From Bolinopsis microptera (taxonomy: Eukaryota; Ctenophora; Tentaculata; Lobata; Bolinopsidae), in the NCBI RefSeq assembly GCF_026151205.1, contig NC_087074.1, forward strand, positions 15,312,667 to 15,376,666: a DNA stretch of 64,000 bases. The letters run 5' to 3'. This document shows, piece after piece, positions 22,765 to 33,962 of this stretch. Below the pieces are notes generated by a model. That model did not search any database and had not been told where the DNA came from. It worked only from the letters and a program-made list of their open reading frames with translations. Position numbers and translations under genes: made by a program. The first letter of the stretch is position 1, and each line of letters starts with the position of its first letter.

Positions 22765-23234
22765 AATTTTAATGGATAGAATATTGGTTTTAATGAATGG
22801 AAGAATGAATAGAAGCGAATTAAATAGAAAGGACAAATCATCATTTAATATTAACAAAATTTACATTGATCAATATAATCAATGCGGGAGCATTGATTAT
22901 ATTTATCAATATTTCTAATTCTATTTATCAAGGTAGAATTAGAAACTCCATGATCATTAGGTTTGAGGCGTTACTACTTCCAGCAAAACACATTTAGACA
23001 ATTAAATACTTTGAACGTTCCTCATCAAAATGTGTCTGTGAACCTAGAAACTCTGAATGTACTGCAAATTTCCCTTTAAATCAGAAAAGCTTTTGTTACT
23101 TTTTTATCTCAACACTTATTTTACTTCGGACATTCCAACAGCCACATTGTTACACAAGTGTGTAACCAACCAATTACAGGAAGCCAAAGGATTCAATTAT
23201 ACATTAGGCCACTGGCCAGTGACGTTTAAGCTAT

Positions 23235-23515
23235 AGTGTGTACAATACTTTCTTCGCCCGAGACTTTGCTGCAATGAGCAGCTCCTCATTAAACCCTTAC
23301 ACCCGATTTCTCGAGTATTTGGCTGAGTGGACCGGGGGGCTGCATAGATCACTGAGGCCCTCTATGCCTTATGCCTTAGCTGAGCGTCGACGACGCTCAC
23401 GACACGGCTATAATAAGTGACAGAGTCGGGAATCGAACCTGGTACCTCAAGCAATGCCAGGCAGATTAACCAACTGAGCCACTAAGCCGTTAAAACTGAG
23501 CCACTAAGCCGTTAA
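23235..23515 (-). repeat. tRNA-derived SINE
   Basis: On the minus strand the head (about 23492 down to 23417) carries A box TGGCTCAGTTGG and B box GGTTCGATTCC, the Pol III internal promoter. A GC-richer body of about 180 bases follows (with GTGAGCGTCGTCGACGCTCA, an inverted repeat). The start AACGGCTTAGTGGCTCAGTT is tandemly duplicated (23477-23515). Body length and composition fit a SINE better than a tRNA. Confidence 0.7.
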
Positions 23516-24447
23516 ATGAAGAAGCTTATGCGTTATGTGTATAACTGAATAATGTGATGAGGTAGTAAGAAGGAGAGTCGTGGGTTTGGTATTCTGAGCA
23601 GAGTTGAGTTCGACATTGAGGGGTTTTATCTGATCTTGGAAGACAGCTTAACTTTCCTAGTGAAATAATGGAAACACAACTTAGTGTTAGACTAGACCTG
23701 GTTATTCTCAAGGTCTGCTAAGAAAGTGTTATACTCACTCAACCATAACCCAAATTCTAGCAACCTTCATTCAACACGACAAGCTCCACATCGAAGCCCG
23801 TGCAGATCCGAACCTCTCTCCTTTAAATCAGCAAACGCAAATGTTTCACCGAGCGCGCAACTCTCAATAATACATTTCAGTACCCCCTTCCCTTACTTTT
23901 AGACGTCGCTAAGCTTACATAGACACCGCGCGCTACCTAGACACCGCTAAAGCTCAGAATCGTCATTTCTATGCACTTATCACTAATGAATAACTAAATC
24001 TCAGTTGTAATCACAGCTTCATGCCCTCACCGGTTAAAAAGGTGGGAGGTATGTCTGACTTGAGTTTAAGATCCAAATTAAACGCTAAAAAACGCTACTG
24101 TTTTGCATGTTGCAGGTGGCAAGAAATTTTTATTGGTGGCATAAGAGATTTTTATAGTCTTTGGTCTTGGTGGCAAGAGATTTTTATAGTCTCCGGAAAT
24201 AGTGATCGTGCAACTTATAACCTCTCCTAGGCCTATTTAAATGACCATAGTACACCCTTTACGAGGTGCCACTGCACTATTAAGTACGGTAATCTGTTCT
24301 GGGTTAACGGGTGATACTCGTAAAATATCTGTTCCATATATTGGACCGAGTCCAACTCGGCGCGCGTCCTGGTAGGTTGTAAACCTACAAGTTCTGGGTG
24401 ATTCCAGTTCAAACAAATGAGGTTCAGAGGTAGGCACAAGGCAGAGC

Positions 24448-25808
24448 CCAGGCTGTTAAATTCGCCAAATTTTCGTCAAAAAGTACGGCGTATTATTATT
24501 AAGAGTTTTAAAAAAGTACGCGAATAATTCGCAAATTTACAACTTCAAGTTTTAATTTTTAGGGCTGTTAAATTCGTCAAAAAATGCGCTGAAAATTCGG
24601 ATAAAATGTGGCTGTGGGAACGCGCAGCATTCTTGAGTCTATAACTATAATCTAGTTGGATACATGTGAATTGTGACGTTATACTTTAAATTTCAAAATC
24701 AAACTTAAAAATCGCGACTTACCTGGGGACCTCAGGCTATTATGTTCATAAACAAATGTTCAATAGAGATTCGGCGGAATGACAGGCTGAGCGCGGCCCA
24801 GTAATAGGAGGTGCACGATAAAAATAAACTTGCTCGGATTTTAAAAATTTTTGTACCAGTGTTTTCTAGAGACTGTGAGAATTTTCACAATACCAAATTT
24901 GTCATACCTTTTTGGAAAGATCAGTGAATTTCGCCTAAGTGCCATATTTGATGGTGCGCGGCTTTTGGAGCAAAAGTAGCTGTAAAAGTCGCGTAATTTG
25001 ACCAAATTCGTCCAAATTTGACCATTTTTGTCGTATTATTCGGATTTATCTTCAGTTCCTTAAATGAGATCATTCTGAAAATTGGCGAGGACCTTCCAAT
25101 AGGGCTTTTACAACTGTCCGAAAAATTTGGTGGATATCAGAGTTGATATAGTGATCAAAATGGGGCAAAATACGCTGCTTTTAGCTGTAACATAATGTCT
25201 GTTGGTTGGATATGCTTTAAATTTTTCGGACACTTTCCTTGTAAGTCTATGAGTAAGCTTACCAATTTTTGTTGCAATTGGAGGTCGGGAAGGATACTCA
25301 ATATTTATTTGTTTGAAGAAAATTGTGCTGGCCGAAATTAGCGCTAAAAAACCATCCTACAGTCGGCACGCGCGGCTCACTGTCGATGGCGCACTACCTA
25401 CCAGTAAATCGCGATTCCTCCAAAGTCTATTCTACTTGTCGACAAGTAGAATAGACTTTGGAGGAAATTAAGTGATTCAAGTTTATTAAGAGAAGTTACC
25501 TAGTTTACTTCATTTAATTGCATAGCGTCTTCGGGTATGAAATAAATTTAACCCCTTGGCCTTGCGATCTTGGTCAGTACCCACGCTGCACGCTAGTCAC
25601 TGACCAGTAACGACGCACCTGTTGCGGGAAGCACATGTTTTGGCAATATTCGACCATACAAAGCCAACAATCGTGAACATTTTGATGCGGGCACGTAATT
25701 TCCTGTTCCCGTATTTGGTATATTTTTTTACATGCGGCAATTTTCAGAGAAAAATTCGTATGCGAATTTAATTCGAATAATACGTTTGGTGCGAATTTAA
25801 CAGCATTG
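24448..25808. mobile_element. Probable hAT-like non-autonomous element, 1.36 kb
   Basis: The left end (C)CAGGCTGTTAAATTCGCC and right end (reverse complement CAATGCTGTTAAATTCGCAC) are imperfect inverted repeats. The flanks GGCAGAGC and GGCAGAAC are 8-bp target duplications with one mismatch. AT-rich sub-terminal ATTCG repeats lie at both ends. The interior has no transposase but holds a perfect 52-base palindrome and a block (24735-24800) reused near 33.84-33.94 kb. Confidence 0.65.
25415..25466. repeat. Perfect 52-bp palindrome with no spacer
   Basis: Two 26-base arms (outward from the centre GACAAGTAGAATAGACTTTG and onward to GGAGGAA) meet at 25440/25441 with no loop, around GTCGAC. Confidence 0.97.
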
Positions 25809-25814
25809 GGCAGA

Positions 25815-28286
25815 ACATCTCAATGCTATCCTTTTGTGGGCTATCTCGGCCAAGCCTCTGCCCTCTCTTTTAAAAAAAGAAAAAGATGAGGTGCAACAAT
25901 TACAAATAACTATGGATCTAGACCAGTAATAGTCAGTGTAATAAGCGCCAAGCGCGAGCACAGAATTTTTTTGTCCGAATATCGTTTGTATGCTTTTTAA
26001 AGTGTGCGGGGGATACGGAAGCATCGAAAACCACCGGGTAGCAATTTTCACTCGCTTTATTTGACACTGATATTATTTTTTTTGTTTTTGACTGTCAATG
26101 TGTAAAAACGTTTTCTTACCATCATCCGATGAGTTTTTTGGTAAAATTTTGATATCAATATTTATCTCATCAATGTGTTATGAGTCCTACACCTTCATAT
26201 TATGAATTCCTACATTGGTATGCGAGTTATTTCAAAATGAAAATTCCAGTGATCCGCGCTACGAAGAGTTCACGTTCAGATCAAAGTGTTAACGCATCAA
26301 CTTTTTACATACACATAATAGATTTGGCGCGCGCGCCAGCGCTAATTCTTGCAAAAAGCATATGGTTCTTATTCTCAGCAAACAACAAAATAGCGAACCT
26401 TTTCTTTTTGCAGTACGGCCACGGTCCTTTCGGTCAGATTTCCGTGCAACATATTCGAAAAGCTCTCTTGTTATTTTCGCAACTCTTGTGGGATCCAATA
26501 CTATTTGCACCAGAATTTTATTATCAGACTTTAAGGACTTTAAGTTGCAGGTTTCATGCTTATTTTTTCAGCTACTAACTTTATTATCTACTTAAACCAT
26601 GCTAAACTATAGTGAGGCCGGTGAGTACAAGTTCAGAGCCATACGTTTAAGTCTAAGATTTTATCCAGCATGTATAATTATTGTATATATACATACTGGA
26701 TAAAATCTTAGATATACTACATCCGTAAAATAAGCTATTGTTTATAGCTTGTACGTAAAATAAAAAGAATGCCTTCCTAGCAGTAACAGCAGTACAGAGG
26801 TCAAACTGGAGTTTAAGTTACATGTCTAATGGAAGAGGGCATTTCTCTGCTATTTTTGTGTTTTCAAAAATAAACGGAGCATTTGATTGCATTTGATTGA
26901 ACTTAATTTCAATTAAAACATATGTACAGTCATTAACAGTCATAATTTATGAAGCTCAAATCGAATATGAAGCTATAAAATCAGACCCTTAATCGAATCG
27001 AATCGAGAGATGCTTATACAGTTTAAAATTTTAAAGTTAAAATGTCTATTTTACTAGCAGTCAATATAATATTTGTTTCATACAACAAGACTTTCTGAAT
27101 ATCAAGGTTGCGGCTGCTTTTTTTAATCATTCCATAGATGTTAGTTTTAATCAACGGTGAAAAATGTACAGTCTTTAAGTCCTCTTCATTTGAACGCCTC
27201 AAAACTGGTTAGCATTAATATGTAACATTTGTTTCTCGCAAATAATTTTATTATATCATCAGATAAGAAATATTTTTAAAACCATTACTCATAATATGTA
27301 CTATGATTCGAATAAATTTATAACAAAAATACAGCAGATTTCCTTCTCAGTTAGATATCAGCAATAAAGTTTAAGTCAAAATACGTTCCCTAACCCTTTC
27401 ACAAGACCTTGCGAGTTATGATATTAAGAAAATAATTAATAAAATGGGTAGGCATTTTTTGTCCTGTGAAACCGATTAAAACTTTAAACAAATTACAACA
27501 CTACAAATTTATTATATTTATTGAGAATTATGTAATGTAACGTGATGGAAATATTTTAAATGGGCATATCCTGTCCAAACCCAGGATGCACTACATGAAG
27601 AATTCGTTGTAGCTTTGTTTGAAAAGCATTACTATAATATAACGGCCCGTTGCCGATAAGCGCAGATAACTGATATATAATAGCAAGTGATTGCAGTAAG
27701 ATAAATTCGGATTTCCGACAGATTTTGAATTTGTAGCGTATATTTGACGCTTTGCCCTTGTAAGAGGGTCTATCATATTGAGTTGAAATTGAGATTGGCT
27801 TTATTTCAGTTACATACAAATAACACACACGTTATTGCCGACGTTTTGCCACCATGGCTTCTTCAAGGCGGAACAAATGCTTGTTACATTATGACCTGGT
27901 AAATATCATTAATATCCATATTAATATAAAACTCTGAATAGTAATAAAGTGAAAGGTTTCAAATCGGTACAAAAGTTCAAGAAACTAAAATGCTAAAGCT
28001 GTCAATTATTTTAGAGCTAAAACTACGTAGACATACAGTAACAAAAATAGCAGGTATGAGTTATGAAACACAGTGCGACTGTGCTTCCTACTCCCTAACA
28101 CTTTCAAGAAACTGAGAGAGTACCACGTCCAAGTATATGTTGGTGTCATTTACATAATGACAGATTTATTGAGTGTGGAAAAGGCCGTTATATCTCAAAA
28201 TGCGAATAAATATATAAAACCTAACCTTACACGTCCTAGATACTGATTTTGAAGATATAATTGATATGTATGGTTATCGTTTCGGT
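25815..28286. other. Mostly unassigned AT-rich DNA
   Basis: The first part (25815-26050) is repeated in reverse complement at about 32.8-33.82 kb. A near-perfect palindrome sits at 26653-26711 (CTAAGATTTTATCCAG and its complement). Overlapping frames on both strands at 26180-26595 have no recognisable domain. At 27835-27890 the minus strand reads AAGCCATGGTGGCAAAACGT, like a conserved retroelement 3' motif. I found no convincing gene. Confidence 0.5.
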
Positions 28287-28476
28287 TTAGAGCGATGAGC
28301 CAAAAAATTCCTTGTGAACAATTTCAGCATATGCAAAACTGTCTGTGCTGGCTGTACTTTTTGTGGGAGAGCTGTCTAAGAGCTCTTGCAGTTCTTTCAT
28401 CGTTTCTTCGTCGTCAATAAGATTAATGATATCTCGTTTGGGTTTTGAGTACGGTGTGGTACTTCTTTCTCCAGTT
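28287..28476 (-). CDS. Terminal exon of an unknown minus-strand gene
   Basis: A 62-codon frame ends in TAA at 28287-28289 and has strong coding character: STTPYSKPKRDIINLIDDEE, then an acidic/leucine-rich helix (MKELQELLDSS) and TDSFAYAEIVHKEFFGSSL at the C-terminus. The proposed acceptor is CTTAG|A at 28476/28477, preceded by an array of CTTCAA repeats that would act as its polypyrimidine tract. The exon begins with one base of a split codon, so the previous exon must end in phase 2. I recognise no domain. A possible upstream exon at 29064-29144 does not fit this phase directly, so at least one exon would be missing between them. Confidence 0.6.
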
Positions 28477-29063
28477 CTAAGTTGAAGTTGAAGTTGAAGT
28501 TGAAGTTGAAGTTGTGCTTCTTAATCTTCTTATCCTGATTGAATTGAAATAATCATCGTTAGTTAATGAGATATAAGCCAATTCTTTCCAAGAATGAAAT
28601 GCTTGTTAACATACTGTTTTAATACTTTCAACACTACCATATAACAAATAATTTGAGATCATGAGTACGATGTTGTTACATTTCCTAGTCGCATCAAACG
28701 GGATCAATACAATTGCACAAGAATACATTAACATACAGAGTTAAAGTGAGGTTGGGAAGGTAATAAATTTAAATTTCTCTAAAGGATGGCGTCCACTTTA
28801 ATTCAATATTTTTAGAACTTACTAACCTTTATTACACAGCATATTTCCAAAACAATTAACTTCTAGGTAAATGCAACAAAACATTATGATCTGAGTATTA
28901 AATTACCTGAGTATTAAATTACCTAGCTTTGTCAACTCAATCTATTCACCTTCGTAAATCTTCTTTTTCTCCAATAATAAATTAACATCAAGTCTTGAAA
29001 ATTATTTGAGAAGAATAATTTAGTTGCAGCGTGCCACATGGCTATCTAAACTGCAAACCCTAC

Positions 29064-29144
29064 CCATTGCTGAGCAAGGCCTTTATCTTCTCCGACGAGC
29101 GGGATCATAAATCTGTAGTAATCCCGATAACACTCGACCTCTGC
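29064..29144 (-). CDS. Possible internal exon (27 codons), minus strand
   Basis: Between an acceptor-like GGATCAG|GCAGAG and donor TGG|GTAGGG lies a frame reading AEVECYRDYYRFMIPLVGED and KGLAQQW. Base composition is richer in G/C than the surroundings, as is usual for exons here. The opposite strand is also open for 68 codons, so the strand is not certain. It may belong to the gene ending at 28287, but the phases do not join without another exon. Confidence 0.28.
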
Positions 29145-29948
29145 CTGATCCAAAGGATGTCACCATTTTACCTTCATACAGACATCGAACGCTGTAAGAA
29201 TATGACAATCAGACCTCGTTATAGAATCAGTACCTGAAAATATTTCATATGAGATTTGAACCGATTGCCTTCGTTTTACGTTTGGTCAGATTGATCCAAG
29301 AGAGGACAGTTGATATTAACATTGTCAACAAAATGATGTAAGGAAGTCAACCTTTCTTGTCTCTATTTTAAAGAACTATACCTCTATTAGAATTCAATAT
29401 TCTTTTAGAAATTAGTGGTAGATTATTGTCCAGCACATCAAACCTCAAGTTTAACAATGCTACCTTAAAGTCACAAAAAATGTGACAGAATTACCATTTT
29501 GTGCCTCAACAGTATAAATTTAATGCAGAAAACTGGTATGGGCTACTATATTTCTTGTATTAATCAATTCCAACAATAATAAGGATGTGGATGTAAACGA
29601 AAAATTATCAAACTTTCACAACAAATTATGTGACGAAATTAACAATGCATGCCCTATTTTGAAGTTCACCATACCTCTATTAGAATTCAATATAACTTTT
29701 TCATCATACAAATTTCGACAAACTGGTTATCTTCCAGCAAGGAGCAAACAGAGTTATACTATTTTTTGTGACAAAATTAAACTATTTTTACCATGTAATA
29801 AGATGTTTCAATTGTGACACTGTAAACGTATTACTACCACATAATAATTTATGTGACTGGTGCGTGGTTGTATTAGTGTTAATTGATTAAGCATTAACAG
29901 GGGGACTGTAAACTAAATATTTAATTTTAAAATCGTTCTTTTTCTTTT

Positions 29949-30660
29949 TCTATATTAATATTATAAATCAAAACCTCATGATATTGTTATCATCTTAACA
30001 GTTACTGTTGTAACTTAAGATTTTAAATTTACATTCCTCGTATTCCTTGTATTCCTTGTATTCCAGTACGTAATATAGGGTGTTTAAGCTAGGGTATTTC
30101 AATATTTGCTAAATTTTGGTTTTAAAATCTTCAGACTTTATGCTGTTGTATTTAAGAAAATATATGAGGAATGTTTAGGGCACCCTGACAAGGAATGCTG
30201 AGTAGTGCAGTAGGATTACTTGATAATCTGGAAGTACTGGGAATTACGATAATATCATACAGTCGTACAAATAAGTTTACTTTGTCACAATACTCTTGAT
30301 GATATCTGTGAAAATTGAGCAAATATTGAGCAAATATTGAAATACCAGCTTAAACACCCTATATTACGTACTGGAATACAAGGAATACAATGAATACAAA
30401 GAATACAAGGAATACAAGGAATACAAGAAATAAAAGGAATACAAGGAATACAAGGAATACAAGGAATACAAGGAATACAAGGAATACAAGGAATACAAGG
30501 AATACAAGGAATACAAGGAATACAAGGAATACAAGGAATACAAGGAATACAAGAAATACAAGAAATACAATGAATACAAATTTAAAATTGTAAGTTACAG
30601 CAGTAACTGTTAAGATAATAACAATATCATAAGATTTTGATTTATAATATTAATATAATT
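29949..30660. repeat. Foldback element with expanded minisatellite in one arm
   Basis: The left arm (29949-30117) is repeated in reverse complement on the right (about 30320-30660). The inner part TAGGGTGTTTAAGCTGGTAT is TA-flanked on both sides like a mariner-type MITE, and the outer part includes TTAACAGTTACTGTTGTAAC. The left arm has about three copies of the 9-base ATTCCTTGT unit. The right arm has more than twenty. Confidence 0.85.
30372..30575 (+). repeat. 9-bp minisatellite (GAATACAAG)n
   Basis: About 22 head-to-tail copies of GAATACAAG with a few A/T variants. The nine-base period leaves all frames open and gives RNT or LYS-type peptide repeats on the two strands, which should not be taken as genes. 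Confidence 0.95.
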
Positions 30661-30837
30661 TACTAAAACATTATTTGCCTTATGATGAGTTATAATTTTG
30701 TTCACTTTTACACATTTGCTCACATCACTCACAGTCAGCTGCTCTGACATGGTTAACCACCTTCCTTGTGTTGTTGGTTAATCATATGAGCGGGATATAA
30801 ATACTTCATTTCATTTCATATATTTGCTTAAATGCAA

Positions 30838-31465
30838 CATCATAAAGTCTGAAGATTTTAATACCATGTTATACGACACTCAATGTGATGATCCGTAAAA
30901 TAGGATATGGACAAATAACTCAAAAATCTAAAGCATGTTGACTTTAAAACCATGCTCTACCCCACTTAATGTGATGATTTTGAACAATTTCATGTCCAAG
31001 ATGAACATTTAGTATGAAATGTGTCAATTGCTACTCGCAATAGCGTAAGAAGTTTTTGGGGTATTATATAACTCAATAATGTCTGAGGATTTTTAAATAA
31101 CACTCTACCCACTCAATGTGATAATTTAGAACACTTCAATGCCCAAGTTTAGCTCCTTACTCTTATCAGAAACTGAGTTATTTTGATTGTAAGTTATTGT
31201 TACTCGCGAGAGCCCAAAAGGGTGTGGTCATATAACAGTAGTAACTCATTAACCTGAAGTCTGAAGAGTTAATTACGCTCTACTTAATATGATGATTTAA
31301 TGCCCAAATTTAGCTCTTTTATACTCCAATCAGAAACCGAGTTAATTTGATTTTAGCTGTTGTAATTGCTACTCGCGAGAGCGTAAAAATAGGTTTTGGG
31401 CTAATAACTCAACAGCCTGATGCCCAAAATTAGTTCCTTACTCCAAACAGAAACTGAGTTATATC
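30838..31465 (+). repeat. Degenerate 120-170-bp tandem repeat, 3-5 copies
   Basis: Diverged units share the blocks AATGTCTGAAGATTTT, CTCTAC..ACTCAATGTGATGATTT, AATGCCCAA(G/A)TTTAGCTC, CAGAAACTGAGTTA and TTGCTACTCGCGAGAG. Order is kept from unit to unit. It looks like an old satellite-like array. The final CTGAGTT runs into a hairpin made of AACACTGAGTTGAGA and its complement (31455-31530). Confidence 0.8.
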
Positions 31466-31530
31466 AACACTGAGTTGAGAATCTCAACTCAGTGTTTTAA
31501 GAACACTGAGTGGAGATTCTCACTTCGTCG

Positions 31531-32660
31531 ACAATATCATTAAAATAAATGATTGACCCACTCATAAGAGCGAAGAAATATTATCAAAACAACAAATACA
31601 TTGGAAATAATGTACTTTATACTTGACAGAGTCAGAGGAAGCAGTTCTCCGGATTCATTTGCTCATTCTGATGTGCCAAAAACATTCATTATGAAAAGTA
31701 ACGAAGTGAGAATTAATTAAAGTGAGAATTAGATATAAATTAGAATTAGAATTAAATTTACACAGTAATACAATAAGAATACAAATAATTTAAAGAAGCT
31801 TCAAACTGCTGTGCAGGAAATTCAAGTCAGTCAAAAACTGTTAGAAGAATACCCTTCTAGTATAGGCCGGACATAAAATCAAAACTTATAATATGTAATA
31901 AGCTATAAGTTAATGAATATGGTACAGATGAATATGGTACAGTGAGATAAACTAATAACATTAAACTTTGGGTATGAAGGTAACGATTAAATTCAAAATG
32001 ATACGAAAATTACATAGATACCCACTTGGCACTTTTATATTTGTTGTCAGAATTATGTAAAGTAAAGTAAAGTAAAGTAAAAATGTAAGTAAATGTACAA
32101 AGAAGTATATAACCATAGAGTGAAAAATGGCAACCGGTCAGACGTAAACGGATAAAGTAGAGAGACATATGTCATACAGTTCTATACTTAATTAAGTTAA
32201 TATGAGGTAGGCATTCATAGACATGCGGCTTAATTTGGTCAGTAAAACACAGGGGACCCTGCTACTTAACAAAAACTCCGAAACACAGAATAAAATCAAA
32301 GATCAAGTGAATAACAATATACTGCTAGGATATGATATGTGCTGTACTTTATACTTACTTTACTTGCTTTAATATCAAATATGTCTTTGAATGAATTCTT
32401 TGTAAAAATGATATTTGTGCCCAGCTTTAATTTAACCAAGCAGTTGAACTTTAAGATAGGTCATAACCTGAGCGATAGATTTGAAAACTTAAGTGATTTG
32501 TAATTGCCAATTTACATTAGCAAGGCCCTATCATGTAATTACAGTGTATATTCAAGCACAGAAAATATTCCACTTTAAACTGTTTGATAACATAAAAAGA
32601 AACTTCAAGTAAATAATTGCAGTAAAATAGTGGACAACTCTTGGTTTCGAGAGTTTCGAA
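31531..32660. other. Unassigned AT-rich DNA
   Basis: Only an AAAGT pentamer run near 32057-32080 stands out. I see no coding frame or transposon end. Confidence 0.5.
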
Positions 32661-33104
32661 CAAAACGTTTATGAAATCAACCAGAAAATAACAGTGAAGA
32701 AGCGAATAATGTGCGCATAGCGCTCGATTTCTATCGTCGATTCGATTTTTTCATGCGTATGACGAATGCGCGGCGTAAAAATCGCGATCCTGATGAACGC
32801 TGAGCTAACATTGCTACCCGGTGGATAAAAATTATTTACATCTTGACTAAAACATTGGTATAAAATTTTGTACAATCGGAGAAAAAAAATTCTGTGCTCG
32901 CGCTTGGCGCTTATTACACTGACTATAAAGGTCGATAAACAACCGGGTTATATTACTAGGGGCTGCAGCTACCCTTCAGCCTCAAAACTTGCTACTGGAA
33001 CACCAAAGAAATTCCAAAATTGGGGTGGCTTTCGGAGTTCAAGGAGGGGTGTAGCCAGGATGAAGTGACAAATCGCAATTTTTCACGTTTGCCGCGACAA
33101 ATCT

Positions 33105-33725
33105 ATCAAATTTGTGTTAAAAAATTTTACATTTGAAAATGGGACAAACTTTTGAAAATACAACTTTTCGTTTTGCTAAACTTTCTGTCATACGTTGTAT
33201 GACCCGCCGCGCACGAGTACAGTGCGCGGCTCCCCCTGTATCGTAAAAACTCTATACAGTACACTATAGTGAAACGACGATGGGGGTCACGACGTGATAC
33301 AAAACTTTCTGCTAGCTGTGAGCTTCCTCCTACCAAAATTAAACTTCCAACAGTAGCACCTCAATCGTGTCAATTTTCATATGCCATCTATGGTTGGAAT
33401 TAATAATTGGTTGCGGGTGAAAAAATCAGCCAAAACTGTAAAATTTTGGTCCTGGAATGTGGAAATTTCATCCTCAAAAACTGAAAATGGGACAGTGAAT
33501 GGGACAATATGATTTTTCAATTTTCTCCGGGATTTTAACTTCCAGTACCTCAAATTGGTTTCATGTCATCATCAATTAACCGACTTATTGGTTTCTGGGC
33601 AGAAAATCCATCCAATCTGTCAAATTTGTGTTCAGAAAATTTCATATTTGAAAATGGGACAGACTTTTGAAAATACAACTTTTCGTTTTGTTAAGTTTTC
33701 TGCTGTGAGCTTCCTGGTCTAGATC
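33105..33725 (+). repeat. Diverged direct repeat, about 520 bp apart
   Basis: The block TTTGAAAATGGGACAAACTT through AAATACAACTTTTCGTTTTG, followed by a TTTCTG(CT)..GTGAGCTTCCT segment, occurs at about 33105-33330 and again at 33622-33715. The first copy is interrupted by a MULE-like MITE at 33187. Confidence 0.75.
33187..33301. mobile_element. MULE-like MITE, 115 bp, copy 1
   Basis: The ends GTCATACGTTGTATGACCC and (reverse complement) GTATCACGTCGTGACCCCC form imperfect inverted repeats. They are flanked by the 9-base direct repeat AAACTTTCT (33178-33186 and 33302-33310). The second copy of the surrounding repeat (33665-33705) lacks the insert. A 9-bp duplication suggests Mutator-like mobilisation. 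Confidence 0.8.
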
Positions 33726-33962
33726 CATAGTTATTTGTAATTGTTGCACCTCATCTTTTTCTTTTTTAAAAGAGAGGCTTGGCCGAGATAGCCCACAAAA
33801 GGATAGCATTGAGATGTTTTGCTGAGGATCCCAGTGCCCAGGCTATTATGTTCATTAACATATATGATATAAATAATAATAAACATATAAATAATAATAA
33901 AGATTTGGCGGAATGACAGGCTGAGCGCGGCCCAGTAAGCTACAAATTTATTTATGAACATA

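Noticed and set aside
26180-26595. 132-residue plus-strand frame and 73-residue minus-strand frame
   Set aside because: Both strands open, no domain; the minus frame is more charged but has no supporting splice sites.
27556-27828. 90-residue minus-strand frame
   Set aside because: Looks partly coding but adjoins a retroelement-like motif, with no domain or exon signals.
29587-29817. LINE linker fragment (DVNEKLSNFHNKLCDEINNACP)
   Set aside because: Suggestive of the endonuclease-RT linker of LINEs, but too short and without flanking motifs to call.
30364-30593. Open frames of LYS and RNT repeats
   Set aside because: Produced by the 9-base GAATACAAG array, which keeps all frames open.
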